This document shows positions 12,724-20,369 of a DNA stretch of 20,452 bases, piece by piece. Each line of letters opens with the position of its first letter. Positions within the stretch are counted from its first letter, which is position 1. Source of the stretch: Bacteroidota bacterium (lineage in GTDB: Bacteria > Bacteroidota > Bacteroidia > NS11-12g > UBA9320); contig JAHEKB010000011.1 of NCBI GenBank assembly GCA_024638525.1, positions 1 through 20,452 on the forward strand. Direction: 5' to 3'. A program made the translations under genes and the position numbers. The notes beneath the pieces are model-generated. The model was not told the DNA's origin. It was given only the letters and a program-made list of their open reading frames with translations, and searched no databases.

Positions 12724-15260
12724 ATTTCCATAGCCGCATCTATTTGATGCATTAACCTAGCTCTGTGTGCCTTTGTCATCTCATCTCTGCCTTTGTTCTT
12801 CTTAAGCTTTTTTCTCAGTGTTTTCAACTGGGCAAAAGCAGCAGACTGTGAGGCATTGTCGTAATTCTTAGCCTTATTGTTCGCCGCACCAATGAGGTAG
12901 TTGACCATGCTCTGCTGCAAGTTTTGTCTAAAGAGGTTTACTTCCGAAGCCCAATCGTCTTCAAAACATGCATCAACCAGATCTTCTAACACTTCTGTAA
13001 TGCTGTAATCGTTGCCGTAAAGGGATGAATTATTGATGCGATATAAGGTGGAGGAACTCATGATAAATCCAAGTGCACCAGATTGAATCCCAAAAACCAA
13101 ACTCTGAATCTTGGGGTCCTCGGATGATCCACCAAAATTCCAGCCTCGCCTTTGGCGTTGAAGATATGGATACAGGGCTGCATCATTTGCAAATGCATCC
13201 GGCGCAAAGACATAATCCTTTAAGAATTCCATGGCTTCTCTTTGATAATCGCTGCTGACAGGTACATAGGGTTTGCTGTTTTCCAGCTGACCTGGAAATG
13301 TTCTGTTTACCTCTATTCCACCAATATATCTGCTGACTGCACGTGCCATAGAGCTTCTACCCCTTTGCATCATATAATACATGAAGAACAACTTTTGATA
13401 AGAAGCATCCGGTTCTACGAAATAGGCTGGAAGATTGCCAATTCCTTTTTCGATTCCGGCGTATCTGTCTATGGCGTATTCAATGACGTCTCCACTCATG
13501 TCCCATGTCAAGACCCTGGGATCAACGCCGCTCCAGCTACTTAAAATGTCCGCATCGTTTCCAAAGTCTAGGCGAGGATCGCTACTTTTTGCAAGGATCT
13601 TTGCCAATCCTTCTTTTTCGTCTTCTTCAGAAAACTGGCTATAGCCGTATTCTATGGCCCACTTGTCGTAGGGCCCGGGTACTGTAGAATAGTAGTCACC
13701 CTGCTTACTTGGGTCAGAGTGAACATTGACTATGGTGTAGTCCATAATCGAAGCCGTGGTTCCAATCTTTCGGGTTATGCTCGTATCATGTGCTTCTGAC
13801 AGGCTGAGCATTTGACTGGCTTTCATATTATGTGCCAATCCCATGGTGTGTCCCATCTCGTGTAAGATCAATTCAGTCATGAATTGATCCGTCAGTGTTT
13901 TGAGTTCAAGGTCTGAAGCGCCTCTTGAATGCAAAAGTGCATGAGCTAGTCCCTGTTCTGCCTTTTTGCCGCTGGCCATACCACAATACCTATGGTCTCC
14001 CTGTCCCAATTTGAGGTCTAATTGATAATCCTGTGCACTGAAACCGACCTTTGATAGATCTTGCTCAGTTAATGAGAACAACAGCATTCCAAAATCGATG
14101 GTAATATCGGCGCCGAGAATTTCTCCAGTTCTAGGATTTACAAAGCTGGGCCCTATGGCAAAGCCCAAGTCCGAGGCTACCCATCGTATGACATTATACC
14201 TAATATCTGCGGGGTCCCAACTGGCTGTATCGGGCATCATTTTCATTTCGACAGCATTCTTAAAACCAGCCTGTTCAAAGGCGGAATTCCATTTTCTGCC
14301 GGCTTCTAAGATGATCTCTCTGTATTCTTCAGGTGTGGTGTTCTCAACCCACCAGACAATGGGTTTTACCGGCTCACTCAATTTGGCAGTGGGATCCTTC
14401 TTTACTAAATGCCATCGGTGTATCAAGTCACGGTAATTTGGATAATCATAGGTACTGACATCATCCACCTGCTCTAAAAAATAGCCAACCCGCGGATCGT
14501 CAAATCTCACTTGGTAATCATTATTGGGCATTTTTAGAAAGCTGTGTTGCATTTTAACTTCAACGTAGCGAGAGTCCGTTACATGCTTGCTTCCAAAGGC
14601 CTTCGGTGTGGGATTATCGTAGGTCAAACTGACCAGAACATCGGTGTTTTCTGGAAAAGCCCGAACAGCTGTGAATCCGCTTTTGGACTTGTTAAAGCTA
14701 CCGAGGTTAAATATGCGTATGCTGGGATTGCTAAATATGAAATTGGGCTTGACAGGGTCCATTAAGCCACCGAGAAAGAGGTCATCCACATCTATCAAAT
14801 ACCCGCTGGAATCCTCAAAATCAATCTCAGTGCTAAAGAACTTCGCCACTGATACATCGGCATTGGCACTTTTACTTATGGCTTTGTCTTCTTGATAATA
14901 GAATGCGGTGTTCTCTTCCTGAAATTCCAATTTATTAAAATTGCGATGAATGCTAAAGACGAACGTCCTTCGTATCATGTTCTGGTTTAGGAAGAGTGAA
15001 GGCGGTCCTCCCATGGAAAAACTTTGGTAAATGAATTCTTCGCTTAATTGGTCTTTTGAGACCCACATTTGCATGCTACCTTTGGCCGTGTCTTGGTAAA
15101 AGGTAAAGAGCCCACTGGTCTGTGTTTTTCCCTTAATCTTATCTGCTAGGGTCTCTGTTTTCTCACTGCTGTCTTTTGGCTCTTTATCATCTGCGCCAAA
15201 ATTAAAATTGATGGCAGCCGCGCACAGCACCGCCATCAAGAGTAAAATAGTTCTCTTCAT
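12720..15260 (-). CDS. secreted zinc-dependent metalloprotease (DUF5117/DUF4953-type)
   Basis: This is an exported zinc protease of 846 residues. A signal peptide (MKRTILLLMAVLCAAA) is followed by an acidic linker. The N-terminal half has the DUF5117-like pattern, including DDPRVGYFLEQ (254-264). The C-terminal part carries the metzincin zinc site HEMGHTMGLAH (ligands His467, His471 and His477, with Glu468 catalytic) and a Met-turn at SIMDYT (Met506). These features define the zinc-dependent metalloprotease family common in Bacteroidota. No type IX secretion C-terminal domain is apparent at the end (RARLMHQIDAAMEI), so periplasmic or ordinary export is more likely. ATG 15258-15260 is the start. 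The gene lies 48 bases downstream of ferritin and overlaps the isoaspartyl peptidase gene. Natural substrates are unknown. Confidence 0.92.
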   Translation of the reverse strand: MKRTILLLMAVLCAAAINFNFGADDKEPKDSSEKTETLADKIKGKTQTSGLFTFYQDTAKGSMQMWVSKDQLSEEFIYQSFSMGGPPSLFLNQNMIRRTFVFSIHRNFNKLEFQEENTAFYYQEDKAISKSANADVSVAKFFSTEIDFEDSSGYLIDVDDLFLGGLMDPVKPNFIFSNPSIRIFNLGSFNKSKSGFTAVRAFPENTDVLVSLTYDNPTPKAFGSKHVTDSRYVEVKMQHSFLKMPNNDYQVRFDDPRVGYFLEQVDDVSTYDYPNYRDLIHRWHLVKKDPTAKLSEPVKPIVWWVENTTPEEYREIILEAGRKWNSAFEQAGFKNAVEMKMMPDTASWDPADIRYNVIRWVASDLGFAIGPSFVNPRTGEILGADITIDFGMLLFSLTEQDLSKVGFSAQDYQLDLKLGQGDHRYCGMASGKKAEQGLAHALLHSRGASDLELKTLTDQFMTELILHEMGHTMGLAHNMKASQMLSLSEAHDTSITRKIGTTASIMDYTIVNVHSDPSKQGDYYSTVPGPYDKWAIEYGYSQFSEEDEKEGLAKILAKSSDPRLDFGNDADILSSWSGVDPRVLTWDMSGDVIEYAIDRYAGIEKGIGNLPAYFVEPDASYQKLFFMYYMMQRGRSSMARAVSRYIGGIEVNRTFPGQLENSKPYVPVSSDYQREAMEFLKDYVFAPDAFANDAALYPYLQRQRRGWNFGGSSEDPKIQSLVFGIQSGALGFIMSSSTLYRINNSSLYGNDYSITEVLEDLVDACFEDDWASEVNLFRQNLQQSMVNYLIGAANNKAKNYDNASQSAAFAQLKTLRKKLKKNKGRDEMTKAHRARLMHQIDAAMEI

Positions 15261-15270
15261 GATCTGAGGG

Positions 15271-15278
15271 TAAATCTA
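15271..15278 (-). promoter_or_regulatory. weak -7-like element before the metalloprotease gene
   Basis: On the minus strand this is TAGATTTA, matching TAnnTTTG except at the last base, 10 bases before the ATG. It could give the protease/peptidase pair a promoter separate from ferritin. Readthrough from ferritin is equally possible over the 48-base gap. Confidence 0.3.
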
Positions 15279-15308
15279 AGATTTTTTAACGGATGAAGCT
15301 GAGAATTA

Positions 15309-15803
15309 CTACTCCGGCGTAAAACCACCTAATTCTCGGTCAAAGAGATAAAGACCAGCAGAATCATTGCCAATGAGATCCAATTTATCAATGATAGAAC
15401 GAGCTAAGCTCTCTTCTTCCATTTGTTCTGAAACATACCATTGCATGAAATTATTCGTGCTGTGGTCTTTTTCTTTTAAACAGTGATCTACAATTTCATT
15501 GATGCTCTGACTTACCCCTAATTCATGCTTAAGGATTTGTTCAAAGACGGATCTCAAATCTTCAAAATCGGTTTTGGGTTGATCCAGACTTGGTACAATC
15601 GCATGGCCTCCACGTTCGTTGACGTAACGAACGATTTTTAACATGTGCTGACGCTCTTCATCAGAATGGCCATACAGGAATTCTGACACTCCAGTATAAC
15701 CTTTTACCTCTGCCCATGAGGCCATGGCAAGGTATAATTGTGAGGAGTATGCTTCCTTCTCTATCTGTTCGTTGAGCTTGTTTTGAAGTGAGTTACTTAA
15801 CAT
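15309..15803 (-). CDS. ftnA: ferritin (FtnA-type, non-haem)
   Basis: This is a 24-mer iron-storage protein that oxidises Fe(II) and stores it as mineral in the cytoplasm. The 164-residue sequence carries the bacterial ferritin di-iron site in register with E. coli FtnA: Glu17, Glu49, Glu50, His53, Glu94, Glu126, Gln127 and Glu130. The characteristic segment FMQWYVSEQMEEE begins at 119. I set the start at ATG 15803 (MLSNSLQNKLNEQ). A longer in-frame reading from 15833 would overlap the sulfatase 3' end and cross a perfect promoter element at 15808-15815. The gene lies 17 bases downstream of the sulfatase and 48 bases upstream of the protease, with no obvious functional link to either. Iron-dependent control is likely in the family, but I see no Fur-box here. 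Confidence 0.95.
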   Translation of the reverse strand: MLSNSLQNKLNEQIEKEAYSSQLYLAMASWAEVKGYTGVSEFLYGHSDEERQHMLKIVRYVNERGGHAIVPSLDQPKTDFEDLRSVFEQILKHELGVSQSINEIVDHCLKEKDHSTNNFMQWYVSEQMEEESLARSIIDKLDLIGNDSAGLYLFDRELGGFTPE

Positions 15804-15807
15804 GCTA

Positions 15808-15815
15808 CAAAGGTA
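15808..15815 (-). promoter_or_regulatory. -7 promoter element for ferritin
   Basis: On the minus strand this is TACCTTTG, an exact TAnnTTTG match ending 4 bases before the ATG at 15803. It lies wholly in the 17-base sulfatase-ferritin gap, so any -33 contact would be inside the sulfatase coding end. It predicts leaderless ferritin mRNA independent of the sulfatase. Confidence 0.72.
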
Positions 15816-15820
15816 GCGCT

Positions 15821-17365
15821 TTAGAACTGCCACTTGAAGCCCAAAGTGATTGATTTATTCAATTTGGACATAAGATTATCGTATGTAGTATCCACGGCTA
15901 GATTCTGGTTTTCCTCTGGGTCATCTTTGAGGTTATAGAGTTCTTTGGCAACCAAATCGCCACGCATTTTTATTTCTGCATCCCAGCTGTACCATTCCAC
16001 ATAATGCCAGTCGGCATTCACTATAGAGTATCCCATATAACGCTGCCCGTCAGGACTCACCTTAGGTCTTCTGTGAAATTGACTGTAAGCAATGGATTTT
16101 ACCCCATCGCTTTTGTTTTTCATCACAGGCACAAAAGATTCACCGTGAATATAGGATGGACTGGGAATATTTGCCAGTTCACAGAGACTTGGGAAAATAT
16201 CTATCAATTCTGTAATGGCAAATGTCTGACCACCTTTGAATTCGCTAGTCGGGGAATATACCATTAGGGGTACGTGAATGTCGATATTGTAGTTGGTCTG
16301 TTTGCACCAGCCGTTGTGTTCACCCAATTTCCAACCGTGATCCCCCCAAACTACAACTATGGTGTTCTTGTCCAAACCTAGCTGTTTGAGGCTCTCAAGC
16401 ACTTTGGCAAATTGAGCATCAATATAGCTCACACTGGCGTAATAGCCTTGTTTAAGTATGCGTGCCGTATCTTCATTCATGCTGAATTCAGAAGGATGCT
16501 TAATGTGACCGAATCCGTCGTACCCGCGCAGTTCATACATGGAGTTCATGGACATGATTGGTGCTGCCTTTGGCAAGAATGGATTGCTCGCCAATGGAAG
16601 TTTTTCAGGATCATAGAGGTCCCAATATTTCTTTGGAACTGCAAATGGCAAATGAGGTCTAAAATAGCCAAGTGCCAAGTAGAAAGGTTTAGATTTTTCA
16701 GCTAAGCGCTCTAATGTTTTTATCGCTAATTCAGTTTGGGCACCGTCGAAATACATGCTGTCGTGAACATCTTCCCACTCCCAAGCAGGTCCATTGTTCC
16801 AGCCATCTGCGTAATAGTTGGGTCTTAAAGCAATAATGGAATCCCTTTTGATTTTCTGCTTTCGCTGGGTTTCCTCATTGACATAAAATGTTTCACCGTC
16901 TCTTTTAAGCCAGGCGGGTTTGAGATAGCGAGCTGGTCTCAGATCGGGTTCATCCCATGATATGCTGTCTGGCATATAATTGTGAAATATCTTACCAATA
17001 TTCACGGTATAATAGCCGTGTTTGCTAAACCACTGCGGCATGGTAACAGCATCTGGATTGATTATTCTGAACTTGTCACCCAAATGCCAGACTCCACTGC
17101 TGTCGGGTCGTATTCCTGTCATTAAGCTTGCCCTGGAAGGTGCGCAGACGGCTGCCTGGCAGTAAGCCCTTCGGAATACGGTTGCACTCTTTGCAAACTC
17201 GTCCAGATTTGGCGAGTGAATATATGGATTGTCATAAGCACCTAGATTGGGGCCCAGATCATCTATCGAGACAAAAAGAATATTGTATGGTTTTTGTTCT
17301 TCAACAGAACCTGATTGACAAGCGAGTAAGCTTACCAAGCACCAAGCTATTAAAATAACACGCAT
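15821..17365 (-). CDS. sulfatase, iduronate-2-sulfatase-like, lipoprotein
   Basis: This is an arylsulfatase-superfamily hydrolase of 514 residues that removes sulfate esters, probably from polysaccharide. The N-terminus MRVILIAWCLVSLLAC is a lipoprotein signal with probable lipidated Cys16. Metal-binding Asp35 and Asp36 lie in VSIDDLGPN. The active-site motif is CAPSR (74-78), where Cys74 must be converted to formylglycine. GKIFHN (124-129, Lys125), RPHLPF (236-241, His238) and WGDHGWKLGEH (340-350) complete the sulfatase core and resemble human iduronate-2-sulfatase. No SusC/SusD pair, glycosidase or maturation enzyme is adjacent, so the true glycan is unknown and maturation must be supplied elsewhere. 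Start ATG 17365; a near-match -7 element lies 4 bases upstream. Confidence 0.93.
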   Translation of the reverse strand: MRVILIAWCLVSLLACQSGSVEEQKPYNILFVSIDDLGPNLGAYDNPYIHSPNLDEFAKSATVFRRAYCQAAVCAPSRASLMTGIRPDSSGVWHLGDKFRIINPDAVTMPQWFSKHGYYTVNIGKIFHNYMPDSISWDEPDLRPARYLKPAWLKRDGETFYVNEETQRKQKIKRDSIIALRPNYYADGWNNGPAWEWEDVHDSMYFDGAQTELAIKTLERLAEKSKPFYLALGYFRPHLPFAVPKKYWDLYDPEKLPLASNPFLPKAAPIMSMNSMYELRGYDGFGHIKHPSEFSMNEDTARILKQGYYASVSYIDAQFAKVLESLKQLGLDKNTIVVVWGDHGWKLGEHNGWCKQTNYNIDIHVPLMVYSPTSEFKGGQTFAITELIDIFPSLCELANIPSPSYIHGESFVPVMKNKSDGVKSIAYSQFHRRPKVSPDGQRYMGYSIVNADWHYVEWYSWDAEIKMRGDLVAKELYNLKDDPEENQNLAVDTTYDNLMSKLNKSITLGFKWQF

Positions 17366-17654
17366 GCTGGAAATATACTAAAATGTGAATGAGCTCCAGG
17401 TTTTTTATGAAGCTCACGTTCTTTCTGAAAGCTAAATAGTGTGTTGGTGATTTTCCATTCGCCCTCTTGTTTGATCAAGCTGAACACATTGACGCAGTTC
17501 TCCATCAATGCAAACGGGTAGTCCGTCCAGACCGTTGCAATGCATTGATAAATAGTGATTTATGGATTTCAGTATCGCTCCTCCAATTTATGGTCCGGCC
17601 GCCCAATTTCTTCCAATCATTCGTCGTGTGTACATTATGGCGACTAAGTAAGGT
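17350..17654 (-). pseudogene. decayed NTF2-like (SnoaL/DUF4440-type) gene remnant
   Basis: The gap between the sulfatase and the CBM9-DUF5916 gene has no intact gene but holds two coding-like pieces on the minus strand. In the frame open from 17559 down to the stop at 17350-17352, the peptide contains IATVWTDYPFALMENCVNVF and, a few residues on, LIKQEGEWKITNTLFSF. This is the typical last half of an NTF2-like fold ('G.IA.VW..Y.F......V..F.L.K..G.WKI'). In the neighbouring frame, 17654 to about 17543, the peptide includes DWKKLGGRTINWRSD and EIHKSLFINAL, plausible as the preceding part. Joining them needs a one-base shift near 17545; no start codon is present and both pieces are bounded by stops. 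The reading runs into the sulfatase start. A frameshifted, truncated remnant is the simplest view, but chance similarity of the first piece cannot be excluded. The remaining DNA to 17734 shows nothing clear. Confidence 0.45.
17370..17377 (-). promoter_or_regulatory. near-match -7 element for the sulfatase gene
   Basis: On the minus strand this is TATATTTC, one base from TAnnTTTG (last position), 4 bases before the ATG at 17365. Spacing is identical to the exact-match promoters of recJ and ferritin. It lies inside the reading frame of the degraded NTF2-like remnant. Confidence 0.45.
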
Positions 17655-17734
17655 TTAATGATAAGGCCGTTATTTTCGCTCGTTAAGCGGAAGAGGATTT
17701 ATTTGAGAGTGAACAATAGAACGGATTCTGGGTT

Positions 17735-17742
17735 TAGTTTTG
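17735..17742 (+). promoter_or_regulatory. -7 promoter element for the CBM9-DUF5916 gene
   Basis: TAGTTTTG is an exact TAnnTTTG match ending 6 bases before the ATG at 17749. The TTG at 17740, which would give a longer reading, is the 3' end of this element. Confidence 0.72.
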
Positions 17743-17748
17743 CATTCC

Positions 17749-19887
17749 ATGTGGCGCGCGGTTGTTTTACTGGTTTTAACTGTTTTTCAGTTCAATCTGT
17801 ATTCTCAGAATGAGATCAAGGCCAGCTATACCGAAATGGCACCATTGATTGACGGCCTTTTGAATGATTCCGTTTGGATATCCGCAGAAAGGATTAGCAA
17901 TTTTACCCAAAGGGAATTGAGCGTGGGTAATCCCGCTACTGAAAAGACAGAAGTGGCCATTATCTATGATGATGATTTCATTTATGTAGGGGTCTGGTGT
18001 TATGACCAGCAAGCAGAAAAGATCATCGCCATGGAGATGAAAAGAGATTTCGATTATGACCTCGATGACAACTTCATATTGATATTTGACACCTACGATG
18101 ACGACAGAAACGGATTCATGTTTGTTACCAATCCAAATGCGGCAAGGGCCGACATACAGATCTTCAATAATGGAGGGGCTGAAAATGCATTTTGGAATTC
18201 CGTTTGGGACGTAAAAACGGTTAGAAATGCGGAAGGCTGGTTTGCTGAATTTATTATTCCCTTGTATTCATTGCGCTATCCGGTTGGTAAGGAAGTTCAA
18301 GAATGGGGCGTGAATTTTGAGAGAAACATTCGCCATAAACGAGAACAAGTACTCTGGCAAGGATGGGGCAGAAACTATGGCATCAAACAAGTGAATAAAG
18401 CAGGATCTCTCCTCAACTTGAAATTGAATCGAGATGGAGGATTTGTCGAGCTCAAGCCTTATGCCATTGGTGGAGCTGAAATTGAAGGTGAGAGCAAAGC
18501 AAGAGGAAATGCGGGGGGCGACATCAATTACCTGATTAGCCCAACCTACAGACTTAATGCCACATTCAATACGGATTTTGCACAAGTAGAATCCGATCAA
18601 CAACAGGTGAATTTGACTCGTTTTCCCTTGTTCTTTCCAGAATTGAGGGAGTTTTTTTTAGAGGGTACAGACTACTTCGATATGGGTTTTGGCGGCGATC
18701 GGATTGTACCTTTCTATACTCGAAGAATTGGTCTTGATGAGAATAGAGAGGCAGTTCCCATCATTGCCGGAGCAAGGGTGTTGGGTAAAGAGCACAATCG
18801 AACAGTTGGTCTCATGAGCATACAAACTGCTGAACATGATAATGAACCCCTGAGTAATTACACTGTTGCGAGTTGGAGGCAAGATTTGGGTGCCCAAAGT
18901 GTAGGAGGGCTTATGTCGGCGAATAAATTTAGCAGTGGGAGATGGCATAGTACCACCGCGATCAACGGAAGATTCAGTACCTCCAAATTTTTAAAAAAGC
19001 GCAATCTCGATATTGGGGGAGCCTATATTCAAAGCTATAACTCCGATACTGCCTTTGATACCAAGGCCTTTGCCTATAGGGCCTATTTGTATTATTTCAA
19101 TGATAAAGTGGTTGGTGTTTTAACCAATCAATTGAGCCCTGAACCATTTGATGCGGAGCTGGGTCTTATGCGTCGAAGGAACTTTTCAGAGACCTTTGCT
19201 CTGCTCAGTTTTAAACCTCGGCCAAAAGCAGAGGGTCCTTTGGGCTTTATAAGGCAGTTTGAATTTGTTCCACTGCGATTTACCTATACCACTTACGCCG
19301 ATACCAGAGAGATTCAAACCTTTGACTATACGGTACAATTCTTGGGATTTGACACCCGTAAACGCGATGGATTCTCTGCAACTTATACTTATAAGGCAGA
19401 AGGCTTAAGGGATGATTTCTTATTGGGTGACAGTCTCTTGATTCCAGACAGTACCTATTGGTGGGGATTTTACGGTCTCAACGCATATACCTTTAGCGGC
19501 AGAAGAATTTCTGCAAAAGCCGATTATGGCTGGGGGGATTTCTTTGATGGCTATAGGGATAGATTCTCATTGGGAATTAATTGGAGAATAAGCAGGTATT
19601 TCACACTGAGTGGAGAAATATTAAACGACAGAATTGAGCTTCCTCAAGGCAAACTGAATGTTCAGTTGTACCGAAGTCGCTTAGAATACGCCTTTGGACC
19701 CAATGCTTTTGGTTCTGTATATGGACAATGGAACAATGCAAATGAACAATTCCTTTTGAATTACAGGTTGAGACTTATTCCAAAAATTGGCACGGATCTG
19801 TACTTGATCATGAACCAAGATTACCGATCTGCCAAACTGGAAAGAACCACCATTTTAGCCAAATTGATCTGGCGTTTTATTCTATAG
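17749..19887 (+). CDS. CBM9-like / DUF5916 outer-membrane-associated protein
   Basis: The 712-residue exported protein has a signal peptide (MWRAVVLLVLTVFQFNLYSQ, cleavage near Gln20). An N-terminal carbohydrate-binding family 9-like domain follows (about 24-210), recognisable from APLIDGLLNDSVW (31-43) and TEVAIIYDDDFIYVGVWCYD. From about 230 to the end is the DUF5916 region, whose repeated amphipathic strands with aromatic girdles suggest a beta-barrel; the protein ends in LIWRFIL. Proteins of this layout are widespread in Bacteroidota and are usually annotated 'carbohydrate binding family 9 domain-containing'. Their activity is not established, so sugar binding is inference from the domain name. 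Start ATG 17749, set by the promoter. Its stop overlaps the convergent GNAT gene by 11 bases. Confidence 0.87.
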   Translation: MWRAVVLLVLTVFQFNLYSQNEIKASYTEMAPLIDGLLNDSVWISAERISNFTQRELSVGNPATEKTEVAIIYDDDFIYVGVWCYDQQAEKIIAMEMKRDFDYDLDDNFILIFDTYDDDRNGFMFVTNPNAARADIQIFNNGGAENAFWNSVWDVKTVRNAEGWFAEFIIPLYSLRYPVGKEVQEWGVNFERNIRHKREQVLWQGWGRNYGIKQVNKAGSLLNLKLNRDGGFVELKPYAIGGAEIEGESKARGNAGGDINYLISPTYRLNATFNTDFAQVESDQQQVNLTRFPLFFPELREFFLEGTDYFDMGFGGDRIVPFYTRRIGLDENREAVPIIAGARVLGKEHNRTVGLMSIQTAEHDNEPLSNYTVASWRQDLGAQSVGGLMSANKFSSGRWHSTTAINGRFSTSKFLKKRNLDIGGAYIQSYNSDTAFDTKAFAYRAYLYYFNDKVVGVLTNQLSPEPFDAELGLMRRRNFSETFALLSFKPRPKAEGPLGFIRQFEFVPLRFTYTTYADTREIQTFDYTVQFLGFDTRKRDGFSATYTYKAEGLRDDFLLGDSLLIPDSTYWWGFYGLNAYTFSGRRISAKADYGWGDFFDGYRDRFSLGINWRISRYFTLSGEILNDRIELPQGKLNVQLYRSRLEYAFGPNAFGSVYGQWNNANEQFLLNYRLRLIPKIGTDLYLIMNQDYRSAKLERTTILAKLIWRFIL

Positions 19888-20365
19888 CTAAACGCATTTT
19901 ATAATCGTCCATGACATAGCCTTTGCCTATGTCAATAATAAGGGCTTCACATTTTTCAAATCCTTGGCGTGAGTAAAAGTCAATGCTATTCTGATTGTTT
20001 TTATTTACGGTGAGCTCAATGGCTGTGCAACCGGACTCCTTTGCGAGATCTTGAATAAAATCCAACATCCGTTTTCCCCAACCCTTTCCTCGATTTTCCA
20101 CAAGCAGATATATCTTACTGAGAAATAGGATTGATTTTCTCTTCTGCACGGCAAAATATCCTTGCATTTGCTGGTCTTTAAGAACCACATAATACCGATA
20201 TCCTTCGGATACTTGATTTTGCATAGCTAGGACGGATTGAAATTGTTGAAGCATGTATTCCACCTGTTCAGATCCAATGATTGGAGTGTAATGATCGCGC
20301 CAAATACCATATGCTAGTTTTTCTAGGCGCACCCATTCATCAGATCTGACAAGTCGAATATTCAA
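19877..20365 (-). CDS. GNAT-family N-acetyltransferase
   Basis: This cytoplasmic acetyl-CoA-dependent acetyltransferase has 162 residues and unknown acceptor. The acetyl-CoA pyrophosphate loop is RGKGWG (92-97), fitting RxxGxG. The second half has the usual NxNxxSIDFYxxxGF pattern (124-136), with Tyr131 placed as the general acid. The N-terminal MNIRLVRSDEWVRLEKLAY is typical of the fold. No nearby ATG fits; the start is the TTG at 20365, only 4 bases after the stop of the upstream outer-membrane protein gene (TAACTCCTTG). Translation is therefore probably coupled. No neighbour hints at the substrate. Confidence 0.88.
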   Translation of the reverse strand: MNIRLVRSDEWVRLEKLAYGIWRDHYTPIIGSEQVEYMLQQFQSVLAMQNQVSEGYRYYVVLKDQQMQGYFAVQKRKSILFLSKIYLLVENRGKGWGKRMLDFIQDLAKESGCTAIELTVNKNNQNSIDFYSRQGFEKCEALIIDIGKGYVMDDYKMRLAIE

Positions 20366-20369
20366 GGAG

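Noticed and set aside
15309..17365. Sulfatase, ferritin and protease as one functional operon
   Set aside because: Ferritin has a perfect promoter of its own in the 17-base gap after the sulfatase, so shared strand and close spacing are not good evidence of a common role.
17467..17658. Plus-strand frame of 63 codons in the sulfatase-CBM9 gap
   Set aside because: It has no promoter element and no recognisable fold, and lies antisense to the NTF2-like remnant.
17675..17691. Small hairpin TTCGCT...AGCGGA in the gene-poor gap
   Set aside because: It is a six-pair stem with a wobble and no T-tract; likely chance.
118..20365. Defence island, prophage, CRISPR or biosynthetic gene cluster
   Set aside because: No nuclease/toxin pair, integrase, transposase, phage structural gene, repeat-spacer array or multi-domain synthase is present; the genes are housekeeping, envelope and secreted enzymes with uniform base composition by eye.
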